Assembly (NCBI RefSeq): GCF_000350225.1
Contig: NW_005178780.1
Location: 1-59,938 of the forward strand
Source of the DNA: Chondrus crispus
Taxonomy: Eukaryota > Rhodophyta > Florideophyceae > Gigartinales > Gigartinaceae
Reading direction: 5' to 3'
Length of the DNA stretch: 59,938 nt
Shown: piece by piece, positions 9,075-18,258 of the stretch
How positions within the stretch are numbered: the first letter of the stretch is position 1
How the letters are laid out: each line of letters begins with the position of its first letter
The notes under the pieces: model-generated
What the model saw: only the letters and a program-made list of their open reading frames with translations
Database searches by the model: none
What the model was told of the DNA's origin: nothing
Position numbers and translations under genes: made by a program

Positions 9075-9706
9075 TGTGGCATAATTGCCCACGACCACTG
9101 TATACATTAGATTTGCAATTAGATCTAGATCTCGCTGTAAGGTACGAACCTTACAGCGGGCGTGCGCGCATATCTTACAGCGCGTGCGCCAGCACACGTG
9201 TACGACACGTGTGCTGTCAGCCCGATGGCTGACCGTATTACAGTGCGGAACGACCCGCACTGGTACAGTAGCACGGTACTGTACTATAGTATGATAACGT
9301 CGACTTGTATATTAAATAGGAGGAAGGGCGCCGGCGGGGGGGAGGACCAAGGTAGCTTGGTCACGATCCGCGACCGCGGCAAAACCCTCCAGCTTACTCT
9401 AATTAGGCGACACCTTCGCACGCCTTTTTAGTTAGGGACCGGCACGAGTCGGGTTGCGCGACACGCGAGCGAGCCGGGATCCGCCTCCGCCCGTCAGCGC
9501 TGGTACGTCACCCAGCGCTGCTCCGGGGCGTCGAGGCGTCGATCCGCTCGTGCGTGCGCGCGACCTACCCCGACCCGCTCTACCACACTGCTACCGGGCC
9601 CGTGCCCGGTTCCGTGAGCAGGAGGAGTCCCCCGTCTTCCGCCGATCAAGGGTCGCCGTCGGACTGTTAGCAACACCCCTCCGCCGTTGGGGGTGTTTAT
9701 GCTACA
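9075..9706 (+). repeat. LTR of element C (3' LTR by context)
   Basis: 632 bp from TGTGGCATAATT to TTATGCTACA, with inverted TG...CA ends. U3 holds an array of perfect hairpins (9133-9158, 9191-9215, 9216-9233, 9241-9262, 9263-9284), then a TATA-like TATATTAAATA near 9308. The R/U5 part shares long blocks with the LTRs at 17480-18182 and 30840-31363, for example the stretch around 9500-9560. Confidence 0.85.
9133..9284 (+). repeat. Array of five perfect hairpins in U3 of element C
   Basis: Stem and loop lengths in bp: 11/4 (loop ACGA), 11/3 (ACG), 7/4 (CGAT), 8/6 (AACGAC) and 8/6 (GCACGG), almost end to end. The array lies directly upstream of the TATA-like box. Positions correspond to those in the LTR of element A, but the stem sequences differ with both arms changed together. 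Confidence 0.75.
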
Positions 9707-9869
9707 CACCTGTCCGAAATCTCGATTACTCCCTATGGAGTTTCTTCAACACTATTCAGTGCATTCATTGGCAATTGAAAGGTGAATTTGGACAAGGGGG
9801 GTTTTCGGTTGGAACGCACGACAACTCAGCAGAAAGTGGAAGACAGGTGGACCATTTCAGACCCACAAA

Positions 9870-10140
9870 GCCAAGTCAGGATGACTTGGCGACAAGTCAG
9901 CGCCAAGCCACACGCCATGATTTGGGGAATGATTCTTCATTCGCGTAATGAAGTCTTGGCAAAAGCAAAAAATCAGCACCAAGACATATGACTTGGTACT
10001 GTTCTTCATTCGCGTAATCAACACTTGGCAGAAAAATAATCAGCACCAAGTCACACGCTATGGTTTGGCACCCCCACTATGACTTGGAAGTGATTCTTCA
10101 TTCGCGTCATGAAACTTGGCAGAAATGGAAATTCGGCCAC
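9870..10140 (+). repeat. Degenerate tandem repeats containing TTCTTCATTCGCG
   Basis: Three copies of a block built from TTCTTCATTCGCGT, a CTTGGCA box and CAGCACCAAG begin near 9932, 10001 and 10093, at uneven spacing of about 70 and 90 bp. A fourth weaker copy of the ACTTGG half lies near 9870. They sit just upstream of a TATA box and could be upstream promoter elements of the decayed transposase gene. Confidence 0.6.
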
Positions 10141-10156
10141 TGTCCGAAAACAGGGC

Positions 10157-10164
10157 TGTATAAG
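10157..10164 (+). promoter_or_regulatory. TATA-like box and CT-rich leader of the first pogo gene
   Basis: TGTATAAG is followed by about 130 bp of C/T-rich leader. An ATG at 10391 opens a 15-codon exon-like stretch ending at a consensus donor (CTCAG then GTGAGT at 10435/10436). The link to the transposase frame downstream is inferred. Confidence 0.4.
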
Positions 10165-10435
10165 AGAGGCACGTCAAAACTCTCTCACCACTCTTCTCTT
10201 TTCCTCAAGTCTTCGCTTGTTCTCCCACCATCCCACCCTCAGCTTCGCTGCTCAGTCATCAAGTCATCACTGGTTCTGTTCTCTCCCTACTCTTTCTTGT
10301 ATGGCTTAACCATTCGAGAATGTTTTTCACACACACGGTGGGTAAGATAACGCAATCTCCGGTCGCTACTCACGCCCTCTCATCCTGAAAATGCCCCCTC
10401 CTCTTGAAGCTTACCAAAGCAGAACTCGAACTCAG

Positions 10436-10869
10436 GTGAGTCATGGACACACGCCCCGTATCAAGCCGAATGTGGTCCTCATCCGCCGAAGCGGGTAGTA
10501 TCGCAAGGATAGCGGCCCAGGGTGGCATGGAAACGCGCGCCACTACGCTGCTCTGGCCGTTGTATCAACGTTTATGTCCACATCAATTGGGGACAGCGAA
10601 AGACGGGGGCAATCCTCCTGGAATTCAAGGAACGGTAAGCATTTCTAGGCCGAGATCTTTAGGTAATAAAGCGTAATCTTGTTTCTTCAACACTATTCAC
10701 ACACCAAACTCCAACTTTCTCGGAACGTTCGCTTCAAGGAGAAAGAAAGGAAGCATTGTCCGCATACCCCTTTTCCCCTCCTCCCTGCCTCAAATGCCAA
10801 ACAGATCTCCTATATCTAAAAAGAGTGAGGCGCCCTTTCTTTCACTTACTCGGAGTACAGTACTGAGTA
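10436..10869 (+). other. Intron-like or spacer region upstream of the pogo core
   Basis: Starts at a consensus splice donor and contains a second donor-like GGTAAGC near 10632. No convincing coding frame is seen until about 10870. It could be one or two introns with a decayed small exon. Confidence 0.3.
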
Positions 10870-12299
10870 TGGTACTGCCTTCACTGTTTGCCCAATGCCC
10901 CGCCCCGCCCTTACGCACAAATAGAAGCAAGCCCTTCGCGACGAAGCTGCTCGTCGCCGAAAAGAAGGCCTCCCTGTGCTCCAAAAAGAGATTGCCTAAT
11001 GGACCAAAACAAGTTCTCGACTCAATGTCCCCCTTCTCAGTCAGTCATTTCCACGTCTTCTTTCCATGAGTAAGCCAATTCTGCTCAGTAACGAGGACAT
11101 CACGCGGCGCAGGATTGGCGCGCAGCCGCATCTGGAGGCGGCATTGGCAAACTGGGTTCGCTCCAAATTTGATGCACGGCAGTGCATCATAGGTGTCGTA
11201 ATTCGGCAAAAAGCCAGGTAACTTGGATGCCGTCACTGTCTTGCTTCCCCCTGATAGACAAGTAAAAATTACTTTTTCATCGGGTTGGCTCATTCGGGTT
11301 CGAAAGCGATGGAAACTCCGTTCAAGGCGTGTTTATGGCGAAAGCGGTGACGCTGACACCGATTCCATAAGGGATGCACTACCGCGGCTCCGAGCCAAAG
11401 TTTCTGCGTTTGAACTTTCAGATGTTTGGAACACAGATGAGACTGGCATTTAGTACTGTATGGCCCCAGACCGCACAATCTCAGAGGATATTCTACATGG
11501 CAAGAAGCAGGCAAAGGTTCGCATGATCCTTTTGGTTTGTGCAAATGCTTCCGGATCCGATGAGTTCCCTTTGGTGATAATTGACAATGCTCTTCGCCCA
11601 AGACGCTTCAAGAAAAGGACAGGCCAACAGCTGGGATTTGATTACTGGAACAACAGAAAAGCGCGGATGAATTCATGTTTGTTTTTCGAATGGTTTAAAA
11701 GGTTTGATAGTTTTATTGGGATAACGGCTAACAGGAAGGTACTTCTTCTCATAGACAATTGCTCAGTACATGGTACGAATGAAACTGTACCGAAGCTGGA
11801 TCACGTCGAATTAGAATTTTTACCGCCCAACACGACGTCCAAATTGCAGCCGATGGACGCCGGCATAATTGCGACGCTGAAAACTCTTTATCTTAAACTA
11901 CAGTACGAGAGAGCATTGGATTCATTGTATGATGGTGAGGATACGATTTACAAAATTGATCAGCTAACAGCGATGAAGTACTGCAAATCTGTTTGGTAGA
12001 ATATGCAGGCATCTATCATAAAAAACTCTTGGCAAAGTACTGGTATTGTTGGCGGGTTTTCAGACCAGGACACGGACGATGCGATCACCAACATCAATGA
12101 GGAAAGAGACGTTGAGCAGGTCGTGGAAAGGTTGGTGGCGCCGTCGCTGAGAATGAGTGTGCAGCATTTGCTCAATGTGAACAACGGTGACTTTTCAAAC
12201 CCCATGTCTCTAAATGGCATGGCGGAGACTGTAGTTTCGCAGTTTAGACAGCGGTACGGGGAAGAAGTGGAGGACGGAGACGGATGTGTTGGACCCTGA
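10870..12299 (+). pseudogene. pogo/Tigger-type (CENP-B-like) DDE transposase, decayed
   Basis: Ordered family motifs are visible across several frames. A first HTH region lies near 10930-11040. The CENP-B-type HTH begins GWLIRVRKRWKLRS (about 11283) and is followed by VYGESGD. The DDE_1 core has VWNTDETG (first Asp, about 11430), LLLIDNCSVHG (second Asp, about 11750) and FLPPNTTSKLQPMDAGI (third Asp, about 11820). A 45-bp GT...AG intron fits at about 11218-11261. TAA near 11000, TAG at 11451-11453 (where the family has an aromatic residue) and TAG near 11998 interrupt the frame. The product would excise and integrate a TA-flanked transposon, but this copy is dead. Terminal repeats were not identified. 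Confidence 0.75.
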
Positions 12300-12396
12300 G
12301 CCGTTACCGTCTACAAGAGAGCAAGAATGTGCACTGTCACTTGTAATGCATGTCATTGAGGCACAGAAGTCCCCACATTTTGCAGCGTTTGGCCAC

Positions 12397-13113
12397 TGTA
12401 GTACAATTCCGTAATACAACCGCCCGGGGGAGATGATAACCGCGCGGGAGGATGGGTGCTACTGTAGCGAACGGGTTTACACGCGCCCGCTGCCGTTTAC
12501 AGTAGTACCCCAAAGGTCCGACGTGGACAACCTGTAGCAGCAGGCGTGGCCATTGGTCACATGTGGTACAACCGTAGCCGGTAACAGCGGGCGTGGCCAC
12601 GGGTAACATGTGGTACAACCGTCGGCCGGGATCGTGGCCACAGGCACACGTGTATAATCCGTACGGTGGCTAACTATTAAGTAGTAGTTAATGGCACAAA
12701 TTAAGTAATTGTGTACAGTAGCTAGTGCACAGCAAGTGGCAGCTCCTGTAGCGGGACAGCTGTCCTGGCGTCCCATTTAGGGGTTAAGACTGGGGACACC
12801 TGCCCGTCCAAGTAAAGAGGAGGCAGACTGGCCTGCCTTCCCTTTACGGCTAATTGCTATCCCGTTCCGGTTTTCCTTTTAGTCTCAGGCTTCTAACCCG
12901 TGACCGGCCGTCCGGTGCTAACATCACCGACCAACTGCGCCTCACCGGCCACGTGAGACTTCCCTCTTTTTCAGTCCAGCCGTACGGTCTGCGTTCGCGC
13001 GTGGGTTACCCAGCGGCGCGCGCTCCCTTACTTCTAATCCCCCTCGCTTCCGAGTGGTCTGGACGAAGGTAGTTATACCACATTTTGGTACTCTTGTGAA
13101 GGGTATAACTACA
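12397..13113 (+). repeat. LTR of element D
   Basis: 717 bp from TGTAGTACAATT to TATAACTACA (6-bp inverted ends). It is followed by a gag-like frame that starts at 13210. It contains two imperfect 47-bp direct repeats (about 12544 and 12591) around ATGTGGTACAACCGT and the palindrome GGGACAGCTGTCC at 12753. It is unlike the A/B/C and E LTRs except for general style. Confidence 0.65.
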
Positions 13114-13209
13114 TAGGTTGAGCCCGCACTGGATCGCCAGCGCGAGCAATTACCGATCGGATTGAAAGAGGTCGAAAATCACCGCGTCGGTCGCCAGTGA
13201 TCATCGACG

Positions 13210-14111
13210 ATGAACCGTGCGGATTCCGCCGGGGAAGATACCGTCTCCGGGCGAGCAAGAACCGGCAGTGGCAGAGGCACACAGCCCCGGATCGACAACT
13301 CGGAAGCCCTGCCACGCCCACCGCCTACCAGGGGCCAGAAAACCCCTTGCGCTTCGAACACCACCGCCGGGTTACCGGCTGGTGGGGGGAACAGCGTACA
13401 AATACTGTACGACGCGTTACTCCCGCCACTACAAACCTGGATGGAGGATTTCCTCGCTGAGGAATTACCTCAGGTCGTACAGGTTTGCCTCGACCGACCG
13501 AACGGCACCAAGACTGGTGCGGAGCATGCGGACACCGCGCTCCGGGCCCTGGTGGACGAGAAGATCGCCCCCCTCGTATGCGAAGAGGTGGTGGCAGCGC
13601 TCACCGCGGAGGAGGACGAATCTCCGACCGCATTGGCTCGAAAGGGAGCTATTAGTTCCGCCGTGGCCATCCGTCTGGCCACGACATTTACCGAAACGGG
13701 AGGCGTGGTACCGCCGCCAGCGCCGCGCCGTGCAAACCATTCCGTCCTCAAGCTTTAACATCGCTGATCCGATCGGCGCCGTACCCGGAATTGATAGGAT
13801 GGCCCCTCACCCGGAGGCCAGAGCCATCTATATCCCAACCGTTCACGGTGCTACAGGGAGGACCACAGAAGATGTTCTCCCCATACTCGCCGGTACGGGC
13901 GACCCCCCCCCGGGACAGACAACCGCCTGGGGCTCCCCGAGACAGAGAATCGGGACCCGTACCAGTTGAGCAGAAGACGTGCACCCGGCACGCACAGGAC
14001 CGAAGCTGAATACACACGGTATTCCGACGCAGAAGACCCCCGTCACAGGACGGATGAAGACCGCGAGGAACGCCGCTGGCGATACCGCGATAAACGCGAG
14101 GCACGCCACGG
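13210..14111 (+). pseudogene. Partial gag-like gene of element D, cut by element B
   Basis: The ATG at 13210 opens 182 codons, including GGNSVQILYDALLPPLQTWM and an acidic helical region. Frames then shift: an adjoining frame reads on with ADPIGAVPGIDR, and the last part before 14111 is a highly charged R/D/E-rich tail. It follows an LTR by about 100 bp, the position of gag. No CCHC knuckle is visible before the sequence is cut at 14112. The remainder of element D is not found in the window. Confidence 0.5.
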
Positions 14112-14721
14112 TGTAGTATAATCACCCCCAACGACGAGGGGGGTGAGTACTGACCGTTCGGAAAGACCCCGATCGGCGGGAAGATAGAAGCAGGGCCCGC
14201 CCACGGTACCGAGCACGGGCTCTAGGTAGCGGTGGTAAAGCGGGATCGGGGAGGACGCGGGCACGCGCGAGCGGTTCTACGCCTCGACGCCCCGGAGCGG
14301 TACTGGGTTACGATCCAGTACTGACGGGCAGAGGCGGAGCCGGCTCGTGGGCGTGCTACGCGCGTCCTCAACCCGCGCGCGGTGCGACTCCTAGGTAAAA
14401 CGGACGGAAGTACCTAAAAGTAAGCGGGCGGACCAAGGTCGAGGATCCTTGACAAGTCCGTGCTTGTCGTCCTCCACCGCCGGCGGTCCGCTCATATTTA
14501 ATGTACAGAGTCACCTATCATAACATTACAGTAGTGCAGGTCGGCCTGCACTATAGTACTGTCAGCCGTCGGGGCTGCCAGCACACGTGTCGTACACGTG
14601 CGTGCGCGCGCCTCCGTACACGTGGGGCACACGTGTGCGCGCGCACTGAGGTACTGTAGAGCTCGGGCTCTACAGTTATAAATCTAATCTAAATCTAATT
14701 TAAGGAGGGGGATATGCTACA
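14112..14721 (-). repeat. 3' LTR of element B
   Basis: 610 bp; in element orientation it starts TGTAGCATATCCCCC and ends TATACTACA. It is about 97 percent identical by eye to the 5' LTR at 50402-51010. Hairpins at 14533-14552, 14563-14577, 14582-14598 and 14654-14675 correspond to the U3 array of element A. A TATTTAAT (minus-strand ATTAAATA) box lies near 14495. Confidence 0.85.
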
Positions 14722-14756
14722 TGGCCCCTCTCTCAAGTGTGAACGTCCGCGTCCAC
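14722..14756 (-). promoter_or_regulatory. 3' polypurine tract and hairpin of element B
   Basis: In element orientation GTGGACGCGGACGTTCAC is followed by ACTTGAGAGAGGGGCCA and the LTR. One base of the hairpin differs from the other copies. The purine run abuts the LTR as required for plus-strand priming. Confidence 0.65.
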
Positions 14757-17149
14757 ATGTGCTTGCAGAACCGACCGTATTGTGGTTCCCCCCTTTCCTG
14801 GATGTCGACCCCTTTAGTTCGTTGTCACCACCGTCTTCCTCTTCGCAAGCCTTTCCCCTCGCAGTGCGCGTGCGTCTGGCGTTGCGCCAGCCTCTTCTCC
14901 ACAGCTTTCCCGGCGCCTCCTACTTGCTGTCGCAGCCTTCCTGATTTAACGTCCCTCGATCATCCTGTGCTGCGGGGTGTCCCAGCATGTCCGTCGTTAC
15001 CCCAGGGTCCCCTTCGCCAGCGTTCCCAATCCGTCGCATTAAATCTTCGTCCTTTTCCTCCCCCGCGTCCCTTGATTCTTAGTACTCCCACCCCTTCTGT
15101 CTCCTCGACGCGGAGGAGGAAGGGGCGTAGCGTTCGGGGTTCGTCTTATGCCTCGCGCCCCTCTCCATCCGGGGACGGGGGCGCGAGGCCTGGCGCACGT
15201 TCTTATCCCACGCGCGACCTCGTCGTCGGCAGCGAGGCAAAGGAAACGAGCGGCGTTCGTCTCCATTCTTCGCGCTCCTCGCCGTGCCTGGGGCGAGGGC
15301 TCAGCGCGCTGTATTGGTCTTATCCGCCCGGTGCTCCTTGCCATGCGGGTGCAAGGGCGCCGGGCGCGCGACGATCGCATTTCTTCGCGTCCCTCCCCCT
15401 TCGGAGCGAGGGCAACGCGCGCGGAGTTCTTCCTAGACCTCGTGCCCCTTCGCCATCCCCTGACGTCCGCGAGGCGAATCCTTTCGCAGAGCGGGGCGTC
15501 GTGACCGGGTTTGTCGCCGGTGACAATCTTGTCTGCGCGTGGCTCGCTCTCGTCCGTTGCCCTTGGTCACGGGCTCTGCCGAACCCCTGCTCGCGCTGCC
15601 ATCCCATCCCGGCTTCGAGAAGACCACCTCTCCCCCGGGTCCGCTGCAGACCGCGCGGATGAAGGAGGGGAAATGCAAAGGGTTCGGCGGAGGTGGGAGT
15701 CACTCCCATTGGGAGTTTGACGAGCTCCCATTGGTCGGATCGTCTTTCCGACATTAGGCAGCGCTTACCGGCAATTTCCAAGACGCTCGATTTGACGAGC
15801 TTCCGTCGGTTGGATCGGCTTCTCACCCTCGAGCCCCCATTGTCCCTGGAGTTTTCCTTCTCTCCCGCGGCCTCCGTCGGACCTCGCGCTCCTCTTGCCA
15901 TCGGGGCGAGGGCGCGACGATCCTCCGCATACTTGGCGTCCCTCATCGCCTGTGGCGAGGGATGCGGGCGCTCGATGAACGGCTTCATACTTCCCGTCCC
16001 TCGCCATCGGGGCGAGGGCGCGGCGCGAGCGGCACTCTTGTTCTTGTCCGCGCGCGCCCCTCGCCATCGGGGCGAGGGGGCGGACGCGTGGGCGTACGTC
16101 TTCTTCTTCGCGCGCCCCTTCGCCATCGGTGGCGGGGGCACCGCGCGTGCGTCGTTCGTCTTTTTCCTGGCTCGCGCCTCTCCCATTCGGAGGCGGGGCG
16201 CGAACGCGAACGGCATTCGTCTTCTTGCCCGCGCGCCCCTCGCCATCGGGGCGAGGGCGCGGATGCGTGGCGTACGTCTTCTTCTTTGCTCGCGTCTCCT
16301 GCCGTCGGTGGCGGGAGCGCGAGCCCTCGGCAAATTTCTTTACCCCGCGCCCTTCGTCATCGGTTGCCAGGGCGTGGGGGGGCGGCGAACGTTCCTTTCT
16401 TTGCGTCCCTCGCCACCGGTGGCGAGGGTGCGGACGAGCAGGAGGAGTCCGATGCGTCCCTCACGTCGCGGTCCGGCATCCGATGAACCCCTCGAGGATG
16501 GCGTGCTCCTCGGCGTGCAGCGGGCGGTCGCGTGGTCGCATCCGAGGGGTACAAATGCCACGGCCGGTCGTCCTACAGTGTATGGCGTGTCCCTTATGCG
16601 GCCTGTGCGTACCTTCGCGCACGTGCGTTGCGCCAGTCGTGCGCATGTTTTCGGTTAATTTTCTCGAGGGTGGTGGCGGATTGCCACTGTGGCCAACGCG
16701 TGCTGCTGGGCGTACGAACGGCGTACTGCACGCCCCTCAGGCGTATTTCTCCCAATTTTAAGAACACTCGCATAATCTCCGCGCACATGCGGGCTTGTTG
16801 CAGTGTTCGTGGATTGCACTTAGGTGACGACGTGCCCTTCGGTGGTGTTCTCGTGTGCACGGGTTCCGACCGTTGCGTGTGCTGTGGCTGTGCGTTTCGC
16901 CCCTCGGTTCGAAAAAGGGGCTATTGGCTTCCTCGCGCACTCTGTCGTCCGGCTCGGGTCACATTGGCCCTAACGGAGATCGCTCCCCATTCAGACAGTC
17001 CGTTTCATCTGGTTCCTTCGTCTCGCGTCCGTGGCGTTCGGGAGTCAAATACGGCTTGGCTTCCGAACGTCCCCTTGGTCTCTAACCGCAGGGGACTAAT
17101 TTAACCGTAACGGAGCGGTTGAATGTAGCCGAACGAGACGGTTGAGGGC
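14757..17149 (-). other. 3' internal region of element B, no supported gene
   Basis: This region lies between the pol-end module and the 3' polypurine tract. In A and C the equivalent place holds the antisense ORF. In B several long plus-strand frames exist (for example from 14721 and 15693), but they are driven by GC-rich repeats, change frame freely, and lack the conserved blocks of the A/C protein. Its main structure is the hairpin minisatellite at 15890-16440. Confidence 0.6.
15890..16440 (+). repeat. About 60-bp hairpin minisatellite
   Basis: Nine units recur at about 50-60 bp spacing, with hairpin cores near 15895, 15945, 16001, 16061, 16120, 16181, 16240, 16300-16354 and 16410. Typical cores are CCCTCGCCATCGGGGCGAGG and CTCCTGCC...GGCGGGAG. 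The last is a perfect 22-bp palindrome (16407-16428). Stems vary with paired changes while the loop stays ATCGG, GTCGG or similar. Degenerate units extend left to about 15160. Confidence 0.7.
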
Positions 17150-17180
17150 CCCCTCCTTAAGCGTGAACGTCCGCGTTCAC
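17150..17180 (-). promoter_or_regulatory. Hairpin/polypurine module at the end of the pol of B
   Basis: The hairpin GTGAACGCGGACGTTCAC encodes the last residues VNADVH of pol. It is followed by GCT, the TAA stop and GGAGGGGGCCCTC. It duplicates the module found at the 3' LTR edge and could act as an internal (central) polypurine tract. Confidence 0.65.
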
Positions 17181-17479
17181 GTCCGAGGTGAGGCCCCTGC
17201 CGGTGCGCCTCCGGAGGCGTTGGGCGTAACGAGACACCAACTCCTCCGGGACGTGAGTCCGTGCGGTCCAAGTGGGCGTGTCGTAATCCGCCCACTTGAT
17301 GAGGAACTCCGTAGTTCCGTCCTCCATGGCCCAATGCCGGAGTAGTCGCTCGACAGCCTACTGAGTGCCCTCGGTGACCTTGTCGGCAAGGTCACCTGGG
17401 GTTGTCGTGCTCGCCCGTGGCACGCCCGTCGGTGGTGGTGCGTACACGCAGCGGTCTGCGGAGACGCGCTCGGTAACAC
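17155..17479 (-). pseudogene. End of the pol of element B (chromodomain region), separated by element A
   Basis: The minus strand from 17479 continues exactly where the upstream part stops at 31364. At 17479 the pol reading resumes with VTERVSADRCVYAPPPTG, as in the uninterrupted pol of A (about 25230). It then codes for the C-terminal chromodomain region and ends in VNADVHA and TAA. The 5-bp duplication AACAC is present on both sides of A. Confidence 0.85.
17475..17479 (+). repeat. Target site duplication of element A, left copy
   Basis: AACAC directly precedes the TGTAGCATAAC start of the 5' LTR. The same five bases follow the 3' LTR at 31364-31368. Confidence 0.92.
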
Positions 17480-17540
17480 TGTAGCATAACCCCCCCCCTC
17501 TGGGGCTTTAAATTAGATTAGATCAAGAACTAGATCAGCT

Positions 17541-17762
17541 ACTGTAGAGCGTCGAGCTCTACAGTACAACCGCGCGTGTCCACGTGTACACCACGGGGAC
17601 AAGGGACCCGCGCATACACGTGCACACGTGTACAGCGCGCGAGCGAGGCGCGCACGCACCACGAGTAATACGTGTACTGTCAGCCTCGACATAGCTGACA
17701 GTATTACAGTGCAGGCCGACCTGCACTACAGTAGCCCACTACAGTACCTCGGTACTGTAGTG
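17541..17762 (+). repeat. U3 hairpin array of element A
   Basis: Perfect hairpins: 17541-17565 (10-bp stem, loop GTCGA), 17675-17703 (10 bp, loop CTCGACATA), 17708-17727 (8 bp, loop CCGA) and 17737-17762 (12-bp arms around TC). Imperfect ones with ACACGTGT palindromes lie at 17580-17635. The last ends 18 bp before the TATA-like box. Confidence 0.75.
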
Positions 17763-17780
17763 TTATGATAGATTGTTTTG

Positions 17781-17791
17781 TATATTAAATA
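17781..17791 (+). promoter_or_regulatory. LTR core promoter (TATA-like)
   Basis: TATATTAAATA occurs at the same place in the C LTR (about 9308), the 3' LTR of A (about 30963) and, as its complement, both B LTRs. The conserved place just after the hairpin array suggests it sets the transcription start. Confidence 0.6.
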
Positions 17792-18183
17792 TGGAGCGGA
17801 CCGACGGCGGCGGAAGGGGACAAGCACGGGCTTGTCCTCAACCGACCACCAAGGTCAGTCCACCCAGCTTATTCTAAACGTCGCCTTCGCTCTTCGCGCG
17901 CGTTTAGTCGGAGCCGAGCCGGAGTGGACGCGCAGCACGCGAGCGAGCACGGAACCGCCTCCGCCCGTCAGCACTGGTACGTCACCCAGTGCTGCTCCGG
18001 GGCGTCGAGGCGTCGATCCGCTCGTGCGTGCGCGCGTCCCTGCTCGCTCCTGCTCTACCACCGCTACCCGGGCCCGAGCCCGGTTCCGTAGCTGGTTGGC
18101 CCGCTTCACCCCTTCTCCGATCCGGGGTCTACAGGTCGAACTGCGCATACACCTCCAGTCGTCTGGGGGTGTTTATGCTACAG

Positions 18184-18201
18184 TGGTCTCCCGACCTAGA
18201 A
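18184..18201 (+). other. Primer binding site of element A
   Basis: TGGTCTCCCGACCTAGAA begins one base after the LTR. The TGG start pairs with a tRNA CCA end. The identical sequence follows the 5' LTRs of B and E. I cannot assign the tRNA without a tRNA set from this genome. Confidence 0.75.
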
Positions 18202-18258
18202 GACCCCGAGATCTTTCCGAGAAGACTTTCTTTTTCCTCCGCGTCCGTACGCGTTGAG

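Larger units (their letters stand above)
6340..9706 (+). mobile_element. Element C: 3' remnant of an LTR retrotransposon of the A/B family
   Basis: From right to left: an LTR (9075-9706), a polypurine tract and hairpin (9040-9074), and a long antisense ORF (minus strand, 9019-6620) homologous to the intact ORF at 28193-30640. No gag, pol or 5' LTR is present. The left side also carries a second small piece of the same antisense gene (6340-6440), so the remnant is rearranged. It abuts the MULE right end. Confidence 0.75.
17480..18182 (+). repeat. 5' LTR of element A
   Basis: 703 bp, TGTAGCATAAC to TTTATGCTACA, with 10-11 bp inverted ends. U3 contains the hairpin array (17541-17762) and a TATA-like TATATTAAATA at 17781. 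R/U5 is shared with the C LTR. Confidence 0.93.

Noticed and set aside
9082..9082. ATG at 9082 as the start of the antisense ORF of C
   Set aside because: It lies within the LTR and the equivalent of A begins at the inner position; the ATG at 9019 keeps the same 56-nt offset from the LTR.
11451..12000. Reassigned TAG codon in this organism, because several transposase frames carry internal TAG
   Set aside because: Other genes here end in TAG (for example the MULE at 5934-5936), and internal TGA and TAA are just as common. Decay is simpler.
15039..16761. Several long frames on both strands in the 3' region of B
   Set aside because: They come from the GC-rich hairpin minisatellite, which keeps many frames open. 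Composition is Arg/Ala/Gly repeat-like and there is no homology to the A/C antisense protein.
18184..18201. The primer binding site as part of a tRNA gene
   Set aside because: Only an 18-nt match to a tRNA 3' end is implied; there is no cloverleaf around it.
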